Assembly: GCA_003991915.1 (NCBI GenBank)
Contig: RQTK01000514.1
Location: 250,355 to 314,354, forward strand
Length of the DNA stretch: 64,000 nt
Source of the DNA: Elysia chlorotica
Taxonomy: Eukaryota > Mollusca > Gastropoda > Plakobranchidae
Direction of reading: 5' to 3'
How positions within the stretch are numbered: position 1 is the first letter of the stretch; the number at the start of each line of letters is the position of its first letter. A model generated the notes under the pieces. That model made no database searches. It was given only the letters and a program-made list of their open reading frames with translations, and had not been told where the DNA came from. A program made the translations under genes and the position numbers. Positions 25,127-38,057 of the stretch are shown in pieces.

Positions 25127-26276
25127 GTAATATAATTAATAAAATGAAGAATAATTATCATTCAGTAAAAGTAGGAAAGAGATATCCCTGGAAAAAAGAA
25201 AGAAGGCATTGTATTAGGCAGAGAGAGAAACATCAAACTACCTGTTTTATAAGCAATCGTCATCTTACCTTTACAGGATCCAGGTTTCTACATACGGTAG
25301 TTCAAATCTAATTCGTTAAAACACCATCGATTGAAATTCCACATGGCCAGAGATTTAATTAAAAAAGAAGACATTACTATGCATCTTCGCTTAAAGATTT
25401 CTATCACCATTGAATAGTTCATCTATATCTGGTTGAAATTCAGTGATGCATTGTTGTTTTTTTTAAGTTGTGGCAGCCAAGATTCTATGTTTGTCTTTTC
25501 GGTAATGTGCGTTTACTGCTGAGAACTCCCTGGTTTCGTTTAGACCCCTCGCCGCAGGTTTTGTCTTGTTGACAAAGCAAGCTTCACGAAGCTAATAGAA
25601 TGTCATCGGAAGTGAGTCTGTCCAACCAGGGAAGGCAGCGGTCAAAGCCAATTTCCTGGCCCCATGCTCGCCAAGAAAAAATATTCTCTCTACACACATG
25701 CATTGTGTAGAAAATTGCAGTACATTTTAAGTAAACAGTCAGTATGTCAAAAAATAAATAATGACAGAGAAAAACAGAAAGCCCATACTTTCAGTTTGAG
25801 AATACTGGCACAATAATAATACACTATAAAATTATTATTTTTAAGTCTTATGGTAAAATTAGCAAAGTTCTAGTAGTATAGACATCTAAAATGGAAAATA
25901 CAAAATGTTTACCGCATTTCACTCAGCTTAGTCTCAAACTCATGGGCCTGTAAAGGTTTCTAAATAATCAAGAAGCGCTATTGTGGTTAGACAGTGTTAG
26001 CTATACTGTACTGAAAAACCAATGAGAGGGGAGGAAAAGATCTCTAGATAATTATAACATCTCTTGTCCCAGAAGAATGATCAACATCAATATCCAAACG
26101 TTGGAACCGTTGAATGGCTTTTCCCCGAGCTAGGGATCACGTGCATCATGTTATAATGACAGCAATAGAACTTGGAATCCTACTATTACAACCCGCCTAA
26201 GGTGGCATTTGGAAAGCAAGGTTAAAGAAGACAACGTCGATAATGTAATGCTATCTTAAGAGATATACTGGAATAT
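25127..26276. other. Non-coding stretch
   Basis: No gene recognised. 25540-25680 is somewhat GC-richer but carries stops in all frames that I followed. Confidence 0.45.
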
Positions 26277-26393
26277 ACATACACACACACACACACTAAC
26301 ACACACATATTATATATATATATATATATATTAGTCATGCAATATATGTATACTAACACGTAATAATATATTATCTAAATAATATATACATAC

Positions 26394-26457
<64 letters not shown>
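26277..26457 (+). repeat. (CA)n, (TA)n and (GTA)n repeats
   Basis: Short CA and TA dinucleotide runs at 26277-26331, then a (GTA)n run of about 63 bp at 26395-26457. Confidence 0.95.
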
Positions 26458-27100
26458 ATAGTACCAGAGAAGTAGTAGTAGGAGCAGAGGAGTAGTATTT
26501 ATTGCTGTACCATGCCCATTACACTGTTTAATATTGCATAAATTGTATTTTGCAGTTTGGTCGCTTGTTGCGATTCTTCCCAGTCTAACCACATAAAACA
26601 TGGTTACGCTAAGGTTTGTGCACAAACTGGATCACATCAAGTGTCATAAAACCAAATTCTATGCAGAAAGTGCACCTTCTACATAATTTTGTCCCTGGGC
26701 ACCCTGATAGGGCTTTTGAATATGTTCAGAATGAACGTAGGTGATGAGAGCTAGACAAGAAGAGCGTTGGTTATTTCTCTGCATCGACTTTCTATGCATA
26801 CTATGCATCTGAAAACTTCTCGGGGAAACGTTCGAATGTAAACGATGCCTCTGCTCTATTGTTTTTTTCCTTCGTGTTATTGCTCAACAATCTCATTTCT
26901 TCCGTGCCTGTGTTACAGATAGCTATATTTTTTAAAGAAAGAGACAAAGAAAATCTTAGCGGAATTATACAAAGTAGCAAAGGAAGTGAATGGATTTTCT
27001 GAAAATCACAAAGGTATTATTTTAATGTTCGTAGTAATGGGCGAGGCGGATCTGAAAATTGTAGGAAATAAGTGCAGAGCTAAAAAATGATAGACAGTGA
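26458..27100. other. Non-coding stretch
   Basis: Nothing recognised. No conserved motif or exon boundary pair was seen. Confidence 0.45.
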
Positions 27101-27106
27101 TAAAAT

Positions 27107-27111
<5 letters not shown>

Positions 27112-27153
<42 letters not shown>

Positions 27154-27265
27154 CAGGGAGAGAGACAGACAGAGACAGAGAGTGAGCCACAGAGAGAGAC
27201 ACACACAGAGAGGTAGACAGACAAACAGACATACAGACAAGCAGATACATAGAGATGGAGAGAAA
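27112..27265 (+). repeat. (AG)n grading into (GACA)n-like repeat
   Basis: Pure AG for about 40 bp, then an impure mixture of GAGA, GACA and ACAC units to about 27260. The Ser/Leu/Cys frames on the minus strand come from this. Confidence 0.9.
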
Positions 27266-27299
27266 TAGACTGATAAAACGAAGACGCACAAAGAGAGAT

Positions 27300-29481
27300 A
27301 AAATATTATTACTTTTTCATTTGTGTGAGGAAGGCTGAAACTAGGCCGGAAACACTTATCTGAAAAGAGAAGCTTATAGGTAAACAACACGATTTTCATA
27401 AAGAACATTACAAAGAAAAAATAGCAAATATATTTTGTGAAATATTGTGTTCTACGATAGAAAAATATGTTGACAGGGGAGTAGAAAGGCGGGGAAAAAC
27501 TAGGAAGGATATAATTGCTAAATCATAGAGTTTTCTAGACGGATAAATAATTATGTGCATGGGGAGATACAAGTAACGTAACTAATAGATGTATGTGTAC
27601 TTAATTACTTTCTTCATGGATTGGATGATACAAAGAAAAAAAAGAAAAACAGAATTTTAAATTAAAATCGATATGAAAAGCTTTCCAACTTTAGTTGACC
27701 GATTCATTTAATATCCGCATAACGTTAGGTGCAAGGAATAATTTAAACTCGGTGTGTTCTATTCTTATTTTGTAGATAGTGTAGCTGGCACAGTGGCAGT
27801 GTCCTAGATAAAACGTGGAGCCGCTTCTTATCGGTCTCTTAGTGAACCGATGGTTACTGTCCCTTTCTCCGGTTCCAGGAAATGATCCCAATACTCAGGG
27901 ATGTTTCAGTTGAGAGATAGAGATAAGGATATAGACAGGTAGATAAATAGATTGATAAATAAAGGGGTTAGTAAGTAGCTAGATAGTAGGCAAATGGATA
28001 TAAAACATAGATAATTAGAGAGATAGATAAATCGATTGGGAGATAAAAAAACGCCGGGCAAACAGTATAGACAACCCCTTTAACAGAAATCGTGCAGATG
28101 GAGAAGAGACAGGGAAGAAAGCTGTGAGGTTAAAAACATTCTTGATCAATTTTTTTCCAGTATGCACTTGATAACATTGCATTTTTATAATCAGCTTTAA
28201 ATTAAATGCAATGAGAATATTCTATTTTCCTTCCGCCGTTCTTATTTTGTTCGAATCTAACACGAGTTCCTGTGTTATCAGATCATTTGAGTTGTTCACA
28301 CAGATGTCTATTAATAGCATCTGCGTTGTTCATAACTATTACGGTCTTATAGCACACCAAATGAACGGTTCAATGGATGTTAGTGTTGGACAAAACTGGG
28401 AACTGACAGTGATAGAACACGTGAGCCTCACTCGATTGAGCATTATTTTATCAGTTTACGTCTTAAACAACAAGATCAGTATACAGAGAGCTAAGTAATA
28501 TTTAAAACAGCTATATGCTCATCAAAATTCATATCACTTTTACGATTGTGATAACAGCTACCTTTTTTATCTTAATATAGGCCATACAATGTGTTTCCAG
28601 CTGTTCTGCTCCTCTACAGATGTAGTGTTTTCCAGTCTAGCACTGAAAGGTTCGGAGTAAGTCAGAACTGTCAGGGGGTCCCACGGACACTGGTGAGTCG
28701 ATGCCCGAACTCGACCTTCCCTAAGAAAATAGAAAAATACTAGATGCTGAGCGAAGCCTTGAGTCGTGCGGTGTCCGCTGGGTAAACCGTTTATCTCGGC
28801 TGCTGACGGCTCCAGCTCACGTGATAAAGACCATCAAACACAAACAATGGTATTTTGGGTCTTACAAAGATATGGTTACAAACTAGGCCGAATAGTATTA
28901 TTATAGGCTAAGGTGTTAGGGGCGTAATGTGCGATAGAGGCTAAAGTCGGAGGTGCAATAAATTATCGTGGTGTAGACAAATTAAGTATTATTGTCTTTC
29001 AGGTAAGAAATATGCAGATAATGACACAAATGGAATTGCTATACCTTAGTAAATAAAATCTTTACCATCTCAAAATAACAGCCTGTTGGAACTAGCAAGG
29101 CTTTGCTTCCTTTCAAGTAGTAATCAAGTAGCAAACCTCTCGGAGATAACGCTACAATGATAAGTATCACAGGTTCCAGTAGCAAGCCGCATAATTACAG
29201 TTGGGCATCAGTGCGGCCTATCCTCTGGTCTACAGACCCCATGAATATAAATCTTAAGTAGTTAAGACAGCTTATCTTGGGGAGCAGAGAGTCAGGTCTA
29301 GCCTGGGCATAAACCAAAATCCGCCCCTTCCCCTCCCACGTTGAATAAGCATCTTACTTTGGACAGCTCGCTACACGGTTTGTGTATAGCATCATCACAG
29401 ATGGTAAAACATCACATGGTGTGAAGAGAAATTATTACCATAATCTAGATGTTGCCCGGCCCAATAAGATAAGGAAACTAA
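27300..29481. other. Non-coding stretch apart from one candidate exon
   Basis: The minus frame at 27691-27891 has no known motif. Short GATA-rich text lies at 27915-28030. The candidate exon at 28637-28720 is listed separately. Confidence 0.45.
28637..28720 (-). CDS. Candidate alternative last exon, phase-compatible with dystrobrevin
   Basis: On the minus strand a strong polypyrimidine tract and acceptor (TATTTTTCTATTTTCTTAG) is followed by 27 codons and a TAG. The peptide is Ser/Pro-rich (GRSSSGIDSPVSVGPPDS, then SDLLRTFQC). Phase 0 entry matches the phase-0 end of the dystrobrevin exon at 36302-36413, and the strand is the same. Short dystrobrevin isoforms with unique tails lacking the coiled coil are known in vertebrates, so a short last exon is conceivable. 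The distance (7.6 kb) is normal for this locus. There is no homology evidence. It could equally be chance. Confidence 0.22.
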   Translation of the reverse strand, partial: GRSSSGIDSPVSVGPPDSSDLLRTFQC

Positions 29482-29488
29482 ACATGAT

Positions 29489-29489
<1 letters not shown>

Positions 29490-29519
<30 letters not shown>

Positions 29520-29650
29520 AAGAAGAAGAAGAAGAAGAAGAAGAAGAAGAAGAAGAAGAAGAAGAAGAAGAAGAAGAAGAAGAAGAAGAAGAAGAAGAAG
29601 AAGAAGAAGAAGAAGAAGAAGAAGAAGAAGAAGAAGAAGAAGAAGAAGAA
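29490..29650 (+). repeat. (AAG)n microsatellite, about 160 bp
   Basis: Perfect AAG, all purine on the plus strand. It is complementary in sense to the (TTC)n tract at 18557. Poly-Lys and poly-Phe frames are artefacts. Confidence 0.97.
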
Positions 29651-32600
29651 AAAGAGAAAACATAAAATGGAAATTAAAAGCAATGTTGGTTTTAATTTAC
29701 CATAATTTTATTGATACTGCCACTTTTTTTTTTTTAATGATTATCCATAATTGTCCACATTTCATTTTCTGTCATAATTGCATGTTTCTTTCTTTTCACC
29801 GTCACCATAATATATTGCATATAAAGGGTTATATAGTTGTTGTTGTTTTTTCAACGTCTCAAACGTTTGAAATCCAATATCAATTCTCAACGTTCATAAT
29901 TCAACAATTTATTGCAATTCAATGCAATGAGAAGATAGAAAAGTGCAATAGAAAAAATATTTTTCAGTTCACCGATAAGGGATGCCATTAAAAATTGAAA
30001 TTCAATCCAACGCTGTCAACGACTGTCCCAAAATGTAAACACTTTTGGAGTCGGGGAATAATCCCCCCCCCCCCCTTTTCCCCCAAAAAAAATCCCGCCT
30101 TTCATCTCCTCTATTTTTTTCGATTTGGAGGGCAGGAAATGATGAGTGGACAGCACCAGGACAAGTTATAGATCAATAATTAAGTGATTAACTGATTAAA
30201 AACGATGCCTTGAAATGTGTGTTGCAAACTAAACCGACTGTTGCTTTTGAAATTGAAGAACCAACAAATAACTTGCTCTATGCTGGTAGGAAAAAATAAT
30301 GTGATATCTTTAGGCACGATAAGCTCTAACCATTTCCGTCTTCTAAGTACGAAGAATAGTAAACATGGGAATAACAAAAACGTTATCTGATGATTATGTT
30401 CATGGAAATACATGTAAATGATACAGATTTGAAATGAATCATCGTAATGCGTAAACTTTGATGCACAATTGGACAAGCTTATGTTATGAATAAGGTCTAC
30501 TGACGATATAATATATTGATCACGTAAAAACAGCTTCATTCATTCATCCTCTACCGGTACAAGAAGCGGCTGCAGGTTAGTAAAGAAATGCAAAAGCATG
30601 AGAGATTTTATGTGAATGTGTCTGTGTATGTGTAAGAAAGTAAGGAAGCGAGTCAGATAGAAATGTTGAGAGCGATTAAGAAAGACCGCCAGTAATGACA
30701 AGTAGGCAATTCAAAACAAAGAGAGAAAAATAAACGTTAAAAATTAAACGAAACATTTATAAGAAATAAAGCCTCTTACCCTCTAGTGTTTCCAAAGTAA
30801 AAAGTCCAAGCTTCCAAGGGCTACAAGCTTCCAAGGGCTACGGCAAGAAGTGAACAAAAAGCAACTTGTGAATGTTAACGCAGCGCCGCTACAACATTCA
30901 AAGCTCTCTCTCAGGGTAACCTTATACCCTCCGCGCTTTCTCAGCCAGCGCTCTGTGCCCTAAAACCTAACCTCGTGCACGTAATTACCCCAGCCACTTC
31001 CCTATGTCCATGTCTGAGGATAGCTGATCCAGACCCACAGGGCCACTGGTACTACTTAACTTTGACCAATGTAGACCTGTTACTGTAATACCGTTAGGCC
31101 GGCTAACCACTCCGCTGCCTTTAATTCTTTTTTCACTTAATAAAACTGGAGAAAAGCCTGGCTAGCTTTCATCATCAGATGCTAAATATAATGAAAAACA
31201 AAATAGACTACGTAATTAACGGACCAGAGCTGCAATATTATTATAGTTTAGTTTTCAATTTATTTACCTTTTACATTAATGTTTAAACATTGTGATTAAA
31301 ATTGTGAATCAATCTTTAGAGATCATCTACAACATGCAGCCACAAACTTCTCACCCTAATGATTCCACAATAAGGGTCCATTCAAGTTTAAACAAGTGTA
31401 TACATACTTTTTCCCAGCGCATGATTTTAGGCCTATTTCTTGTGTGCAAACTATTTTAAGGAATTTCCAAACAAATTGAAAAGGTAAAAGCTTTGAATTG
31501 TATTATTTTGAAACAGGAAGGTGTGCAGATCAATGCAAAAAGGTGCTAACACAAAAGCGTATCAACTCGCACAACATGTGTATAGGGTTAATGGGGAAAA
31601 GGTTAAAGAGAAACTTGCAGATGCACTGCGCAGCTCTACCTGTTGATTGTTTGCAACTCCATCGCAAAATTCCATAAGCAAAAAGAAAAACCGTATCCCA
31701 GTCTCACTAAAAAAATGGTCGATTGGAATCGGCGCATGAGTGACTCACTAGAGAGTAAATAAGCGCATCAAGGATTACATGCGAGAGAGCCGAGTCTGCA
31801 TTGTGTAAATGTAGTGTCTAAATTTAGACTATAATGATGCAAGTGGCATCGCCATAGCTGAAGGATCTAAAGACGCATAGCATATTGAAGTGTAGATGTT
31901 AGATCTTAGAGTTCGGTGGTGCCACAGGTGAATTCGTGGGACTCAGCCGATGACGAAAAGAAAGGTCTTTAAAATGTCGGAGCAACAATTTATTACATTA
32001 CTCTTTCGTGTAAAGGCCAAAATCTAAGAAAAAATTCCGCCTCCTTTATTTTAAGAATAACCATTGCGTTTCTTTCCAGCTTGATTTTAGAAAGCGCAAA
32101 AAAAAAGAACCACATTACTGTGAATTTACAGAAATGTTATTAATTATTGTGTGTGATACTGAGAATGAGTTTAAATCTGTATGATTAATGAGTAACTCTT
32201 TATGATGAGTTTTTATCTGTGTTTTTAGAAAGCCAAAAATATCAGGGGGAAACGTTAAAAAATCGTTGTTGTTTTTTTTGTCTTTATTAAGTCATCAGGT
32301 TAGTTTAAGTTTGTAGGCCTAATGTGTTTTAATATATAGGAAAGAAATAGACAGTTTCCTCCAACACTATGTGAATGCATATCTAAGGTAAAACCAACAA
32401 TAATCTGTCTTTACTCTTGAGGTTCTTAGTCATTACATAATTGTACTAAAAAAACAACTAAAAAAAACAGACAAACGTTGCATATTTTAAAACCCTGCAT
32501 AAAGCTAAAAATTACCATTATTTTTCTCCACAAATAATAATGTGTGCCGTCTTGTAGCATAATGGATTTCCAACATTTTTAGCGTCAGGTCTTAGACAAT

Positions 32601-33745
32601 GGCGACTTCGGTGAAGTCTGTCAACTTTTTTTTGCCATTGTTCTTAAAACCAGAGTATAACGGATAGTATTAACGATAGTTAATACATTTAAACACCATG
32701 ACATATTTCTAGTTGTACAAACAAACTTTAATTTGTATCTAGTCAAGGTATGGCAAATTCTTACCTCAGATTCTAAGGGATTAGATTTTGAGAATTACCT
32801 ATTTTGGAAAAAAAAATTCAGCGACCTTATATATAAATGGGAGACTATGATGAAAATCGTTATGCCGGATGCTGTTCGAATATTTCAAAGTGGTAATCAA
32901 AATATATCAATTATATGAGAGAAGAAAGATACAGTATTGAATTTCCATAAAACAAGTTAATAATATATGTATATCTCAATAACGGGAATAAAACGGACTT
33001 GCTTGTACAATCTGTGATTCCCTTTCTTCGAGCAAAGAAAAACATTTTCGTTAATCCAGTTGAATGCCAATTGTATAGGGTGCAAATTTACTTTGTTCTC
33101 GTGAAACACCTACATTATTTTCGCTGTTATACAGCTGTACTGTAATTTAAAACCCACCCTAACCGAATACTAAGATCGTTATAGGCCACAGGTGAAAGCC
33201 AAGTTAAAAGATGGAAAAGATTTTTCTAAAGGGCAGAGCAGGGGGGAAACTTTCTCGTCTGGGCGTTCAGAACTTCTAGTTCTCTGTTCAGCCAAATGCA
33301 CATCATCATTCAAGATTAATTTGACCATTTGCACGATCAATGAGGCGAGTCTTTCATTACTCCGCACTCTAAAAACGCGGATTGATTTCTAGTTGTTCCT
33401 AAAGAAACACCTTAAAATGGTCGCTTTCGGTGCTTCAGAGCGTAAAGCACCATTACTTGGAACAAAGAGTTAACTTTAAAACTATTGCATGGCATTCCGC
33501 TCACAGAAGCTCTATTTCATCATGCTCGGACTAGGTGTAAAAACAACAACACAACCAAGATACCAATATGTAGCATTCATTCAATGTCACCAAGAAGCAC
33601 TAACTGATAGTAAGTACTGAATAGCTTAGTAAAGAGATTTTAGAGGCGAATACGAAACGCAAAAACATACTCTCTAATTACCATCTATCTCGAAAAAATT
33701 TTAGCAGTGTGAATCGGGGAAAAAACAAGAGAGGAAGCAAGAGAA
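29651..33745. other. Non-coding stretch; possible decayed repeat at 30780-31130
   Basis: No gene recognised. A 17-bp direct repeat (CAAGCTTCCAAGGGCTA) occurs twice around 30808-30841. At 30880-31125 a GC-richer block contains, on the minus strand, GCAGCGGAGTGGTTAGCC, which resembles a tRNA-type A box. I could not place a clear B box, so a tRNA-derived SINE is only a guess. The rest is AT-rich with stops. Confidence 0.4.
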
Positions 33746-33753
33746 ATAGATAG

Positions 33754-33845
<92 letters not shown>

Positions 33846-33960
33846 GAACACAAAGACACGCAGAGAGAGAAAGACAGAGAGACAGATCGAAAGATAAGCA
33901 GAATGAAAGACAGTGACAGAGACAGACAGACAAGCAGACAGGCAGAAGTCGACAGAGATA
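33746..33960 (+). repeat. (GATA)n, (GA)n and (GACA)n compound microsatellite
   Basis: GATA units (33749-33771), then AG, then about 45 bp of pure GACA (33800-33844), then impure GA/GACA text to about 33955. The three Ser/Leu/Cys frames on the minus strand are repeat shadows. Confidence 0.95.
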
Positions 33961-34295
33961 GCGGGCACAAGAAGAAAACATCACTGAGAGAAATAAGAGA
34001 GGTGTAAGGAAATGGGTCTTTGTTTAACAAAATGAAAAGTGGATATTGGGGAAGAGAGAAAAAAAACGATGCCAGAACTATGAATACTAATATAAATAGA
34101 CAGATTGGGCAAACGTGCCAGGCGTCTTATCACACAAAGGGGAATAATCGATAGTGAGAGGGAAAAAAAAGAAAAGAGATGGGTATCATGAATACATGCT
34201 AAAGACATAAGGAGCTGGGAAATACAAACTGTCAGGGATAACACGAGAATAGGGTGTATTGCAGAGTAAGTGGAAATTAGAGAGAACGAGTGAGC

Positions 34296-34307
34296 GAGCG
34301 AGAGAAG

Positions 34308-34362
<55 letters not shown>

Positions 34363-34365
34363 GGA
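34296..34365 (+). repeat. (AG)n microsatellite
   Basis: AG tract with a few GAGC, GAGG and GAAA interruptions, about 65 bp. Confidence 0.93.
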
Positions 34366-34560
34366 GTGAAAGGGGATAGAATGATTTAAATAAGCAAAGT
34401 CAAGAGAAAATAAACACAGACAAACAGGTGAATCTTTAGAACAGCTGGATACGAAAAGAAAGAGCAAAAAGTAAGATAAAATCAAATGAACACATACGCC
34501 TACAACTCCACATAAGAAAATACGAAAAGGTCTTTCTTTTTTGGTTTAGACTTTTGGACA

Positions 34561-35240
34561 TACGAGGGCTGGCCCAGAAGTGAGGTACTTGAAGCCATAA
34601 GTCAGGAAGTACTTAGGCAAATTTAATGCAGTTTTCACATAGCATGATCACACCTTTAGTCAATTTTTTGATGTAATTGCCATGCTGATTGATGCATTTT
34701 TCCACCTTGAGAGAAGAGCAAATGTACCCTCCTTGAAAAACGTTGCGTCAAGACTTTTCAGCCATGCTGATACTTCTGTGATAAGCTTACCAACCATAAG
34801 AATCAAACCGTTTCCTGACAAGTGTGTTTTGGGCGGCCCAAACACATGAATATCATTTTGAAGGGGGCATATCATGACCATGAGCCGATGCTGTAGAATG
34901 CCTCGTCTATACTGTTTCAACCAGTTTGTAGTGTTCTTTGCCTTATGGGGTGTGGCATTGTCATGTTGACAAATGATTCCTTTGCTCAATCGCCACACGG
35001 GGTTTGTTTAATGTTTCACAGAACCTGGAGGCATTAATTGTATTCCCAGGCTGCAAGAGGTCAACGAAAAGGACACCCTTTGTATCCCCAAAACACACTG
35101 GCCATCACCATTTTGACTGAAGGCTGCGATTTAAACTTTTTCGCACAGGGGAGGGTGGATGTTTCCCCCATCGTGCTTGTCCTGAAGCGAATGCGTTGTT
35201 CCATAGCACGGGTAACAGTGATCCCTAGGTATTATAGTTA
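34561..35240 (-). mobile_element. mariner-family DNA transposon remnant
   Basis: Minus-strand text is mariner transposase C-terminal half. KKFKSQPSVKMVMASVFWGY (about 35085-35145) and the box DLLQPGNTINASRFCETLN (about 35000-35055) come first. An open segment at 34660-34998 with CQHDNATPHKAKNTTNWL, NDIHVFGPPKTHLSG and WLKSLDATFFKEG follows. The second catalytic Asp (HDN) and the third (NDI) are both visible. The gap between them is one residue longer than the canonical 34, and at least two frame changes and a stop break the gene. A TA at 34561-34562 followed by CGAGGGCTGGCCCAGAAGTG looks like the 3' terminal inverted repeat. The matching 5' end was not found, so the element is truncated. Confidence 0.85.
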
Positions 35241-35926
35241 GGATATAATGTCAAACTCAGAGAAAACATTTTGCTTCAGCCCATTAACCCTTCACAACAA
35301 TAACGAAAAGTGCATCACCTCTGTGGAATAATTACATAGCTCAATTTGACTCTTAATGCAAATGTCTGAGTACGGTACTTTCATGACTTGACCTGTTATT
35401 CTTGGAACCTGTGACCAACACCCGTATGCACACAAGATCCTTGACATTAAGCCTTACATGACAACCTCCTTGAGTCGGCGAATAGTCTCACGATTTCCCA
35501 TTATTTGCAAGCATCCATGCAAAAGTTTCATCAGTCAACTACTTTTAGCGGACTAACTGAGTATAACTGCCATCAACGTTTTAACTCAAAGCCCGGAAAC
35601 ATTCGATGGCGTTCAACAAATTTCATAGTGCGGTTTGAAGTGGGTGAGTTACCCTTCCAATTTACCCCTTTCCCTTTGTCATGCAATGCAAAAGGGTGCA
35701 TGATCTTTTGGGGGAAATTCCGATCATGCAAGATTAACCTTTGAGAAATATCTTAGATTGCCACTGCTCACCGAGTTAATTTAGCGATTTGGAAAAAGAT
35801 ATATTGGGTCACGTAATAACTGTAGAAGTATATATTATTTAATAGATTCTAACACGAAGAAATTTTTATTACAGAAGAAAAATACATAGTTAAACAGTTG
35901 TGAATTATGAAAACGAACTGTTATTT
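35241..35926. other. Non-coding stretch upstream of the mariner remnant
   Basis: It could hold the mariner's 5' part, but I recognise no transposase N-terminal text or second inverted repeat here. Open frame 35505-35744 is unassigned. Confidence 0.4.
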
Positions 35927-36125
<199 letters not shown>

Positions 36126-36301
36126 ATATTGTTGTTGTTTTCATCGGTTCAGAAAATGTGTTGAATTGGAAAGGAAATATTTGACGTTTTTCATTAATGG
36201 CAATTAATTTGTTCCAAATTCACTAAATGGATATTATATTAAACTTTTGACCACAACCTTTCCCCCCTCCCCCCAACCACACACAGCCCAAGTTTGCTCA
36301 C

Positions 36302-36413
36302 CGCCTTGTTCTCGTCAGCCGCCAGCCGGGCCGCGTAGCGCGCGATCAACCGGTGCTCATCGTCTACGTGGCTCGACTCGTGGGCCGCCCCACTCACGGC
36401 GCGCTTGCGGAGT
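36302..36413 (-). CDS. Dystrobrevin exon: DDEHRLIARYAARLAA segment
   Basis: A 112-bp exon with acceptor CTTATCTGCAG and donor AAGGCG|GTGAGC. The first base completes Ala, followed by LRKRAVSGAAHESSHVDDEH and RLIARYAARLAADENKA. The family motif is LDEEHKLIARYAARLAAE. It ends in phase 0. The coiled-coil exon expected next (DANKQQRQLIAELE in vertebrates) was not found to the left. If the intron were retained, the frame would continue about 20 residues to a stop, giving a short protein without the coiled coil. Confidence 0.96.
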
Positions 36414-36436
36414 CTGCAGATAAGCAAGACACTGGT

Positions 36437-36740
36437 TGGGTAGGCTTGTCAAAACAAACAGTGTCTTCATAGAGGGGCCAAGAGAGACAAAATCATTTTG
36501 TACTTGTTATATATTGGTCATATAGCAAAGTAGTTTGGTAGAGCTGACAAAACAAATAGTGTCTTGACAGAGGGGTCAAAAGGAACAAATGCATATTTTA
36601 CTTGTTATATATTGGTCATATAGGAAAGTAGTTTGTTGTAGCTGCCAAAACAGATAGAGTCCTTAATTAAGGGGTAAGATGAGCTAAATAATATTTTACA
36701 TGTTATATATGGGTGATATGAGCAAGTGAATCGGAAAGGT
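36437..36740 (-). repeat. Three imperfect ~105-bp tandem repeats next to a dystrobrevin acceptor
   Basis: Units start near 36437, 36532 and 36636. They share CAAAACA(A/G)ATAG(A)GTC, AGGGG and TTGTTATATATTGGTCATAT. They occupy the 3' end of the intron immediately before the exon at 36302-36413, ending only about 24 bases from the acceptor. Confidence 0.75.
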
Positions 36741-38057
36741 TGTTAAACTACATAACTTATAATATTATGATATGTGGGGTTTGGAATATCTTGGAATGAT
36801 TTGATGGATTAAAAGTTCGATTTAGTCCGAATATTTTATTTAGTTTTTTATGAATGGTTTTACCTTCTGCCAAAGAGAAAAAAACATTAGGGTTGTCAAA
36901 ACAGATGAAATAAGAATCATGATATAAGGCTAAGAGAGCCATACACAATGTTATCAGGGTTTAAGTAGGGGTTCGGAATACTTTTCAATGATTTGGTGTA
37001 TGTTAAGAGCAGTAAATAGTTTGAATATTTACTCAAGTTGTTTTCTAAATTTATGCCTAATGTGATTCTACTCCTTCGGAAACCAAATCTAACATTTTAA
37101 ACTGTGATTTCTTGATTTAAAATTAAAAAAAAAAACGCTTTGGGAATTTTGTATTGGTATCTTCATTACATGAAAGAAATATTATTGTACATATCTTTAT
37201 GGGTCGATGAAACGGACTTTTTTTTAAACAAAATTTAAAAGATATCTTTTATTTAAACAATGTGGGGCATTTTACTGCGTAATAACATAAACGTATTTCA
37301 CAGAGCAAACCGGGCATTAAAATATAATTACGCAGACTATTGATTCCATAAAGAAGTAAATCATTAAAAATACCTATAATTAACTAGTGCCATATTTTCT
37401 TCTTTCTAACTCTTATGCTTTTCTCCCGTCGAAAAAAACGTAAATTTAGGTAATATTAATATTTCCATTTAAATCGTCCAAAAATAAAGATCTTGAGGAT
37501 GTTTGAAAATGAAGTTTCAGAAGGGATTCACAGAGAGATAAAGTGAAAATATAATTTATTTACAGATACATTTAGTATAAACAAGTGCACAAATTAAATA
37601 TGAAGTCACAGTGTTTGCAAAAATTAAAGTTTCTTACACATTGCATGCATCATATATCATATAATAGAAGCTTTTCACCGAGAAATACGCTAGAAAAACT
37701 ATCTATTGTATATGTTTAACTGTGTATATATAAATGTTTAGAAAACTGCCGTTTAAAGTATCGTTGATCGTTTTGCAACTTATACACAATAAAACATGAC
37801 CATACCAATGCAGTTAAAAAATGACATAAAGTTCCTTTTAGTATATTGATTGCTTTCTTTCTGAAATTATGGTGCATTAGTCTTCTGTTTCCTCTGGATC
37901 AATTCGGACAGCAAACATACTAGAACAAAGAGAAGTCCCTCATCTGGGTATCTACACACAAGAGAGAGAAATCATCAAATATCAAGGTACAGTAATGATA
38001 TTATTCCAAGTAGCGTGAGGCTATGGGTAGGCTAAAAACTACCCAGCTGGTACTCAC
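36741..38057 (-). other. Dystrobrevin intron sequence
   Basis: AT-rich intron between the exons at 38058-38159 and 36302-36413. No further exon recognised. Confidence 0.6.

Noticed and set aside
33678-34030. Ser/Leu/Cys-rich overlapping frames resembling secreted or membrane proteins
   Set aside because: Produced by GATA, GACA and AG repeats; frames at 10464-10835, 13085-13378, 27006-27408, 55572-56097, 58299-58586 and 59240-59644 are of the same kind.
34561-35240. Active mariner transposon
   Set aside because: Stops, frame changes and the lack of a visible 5' end show that it is a truncated remnant.
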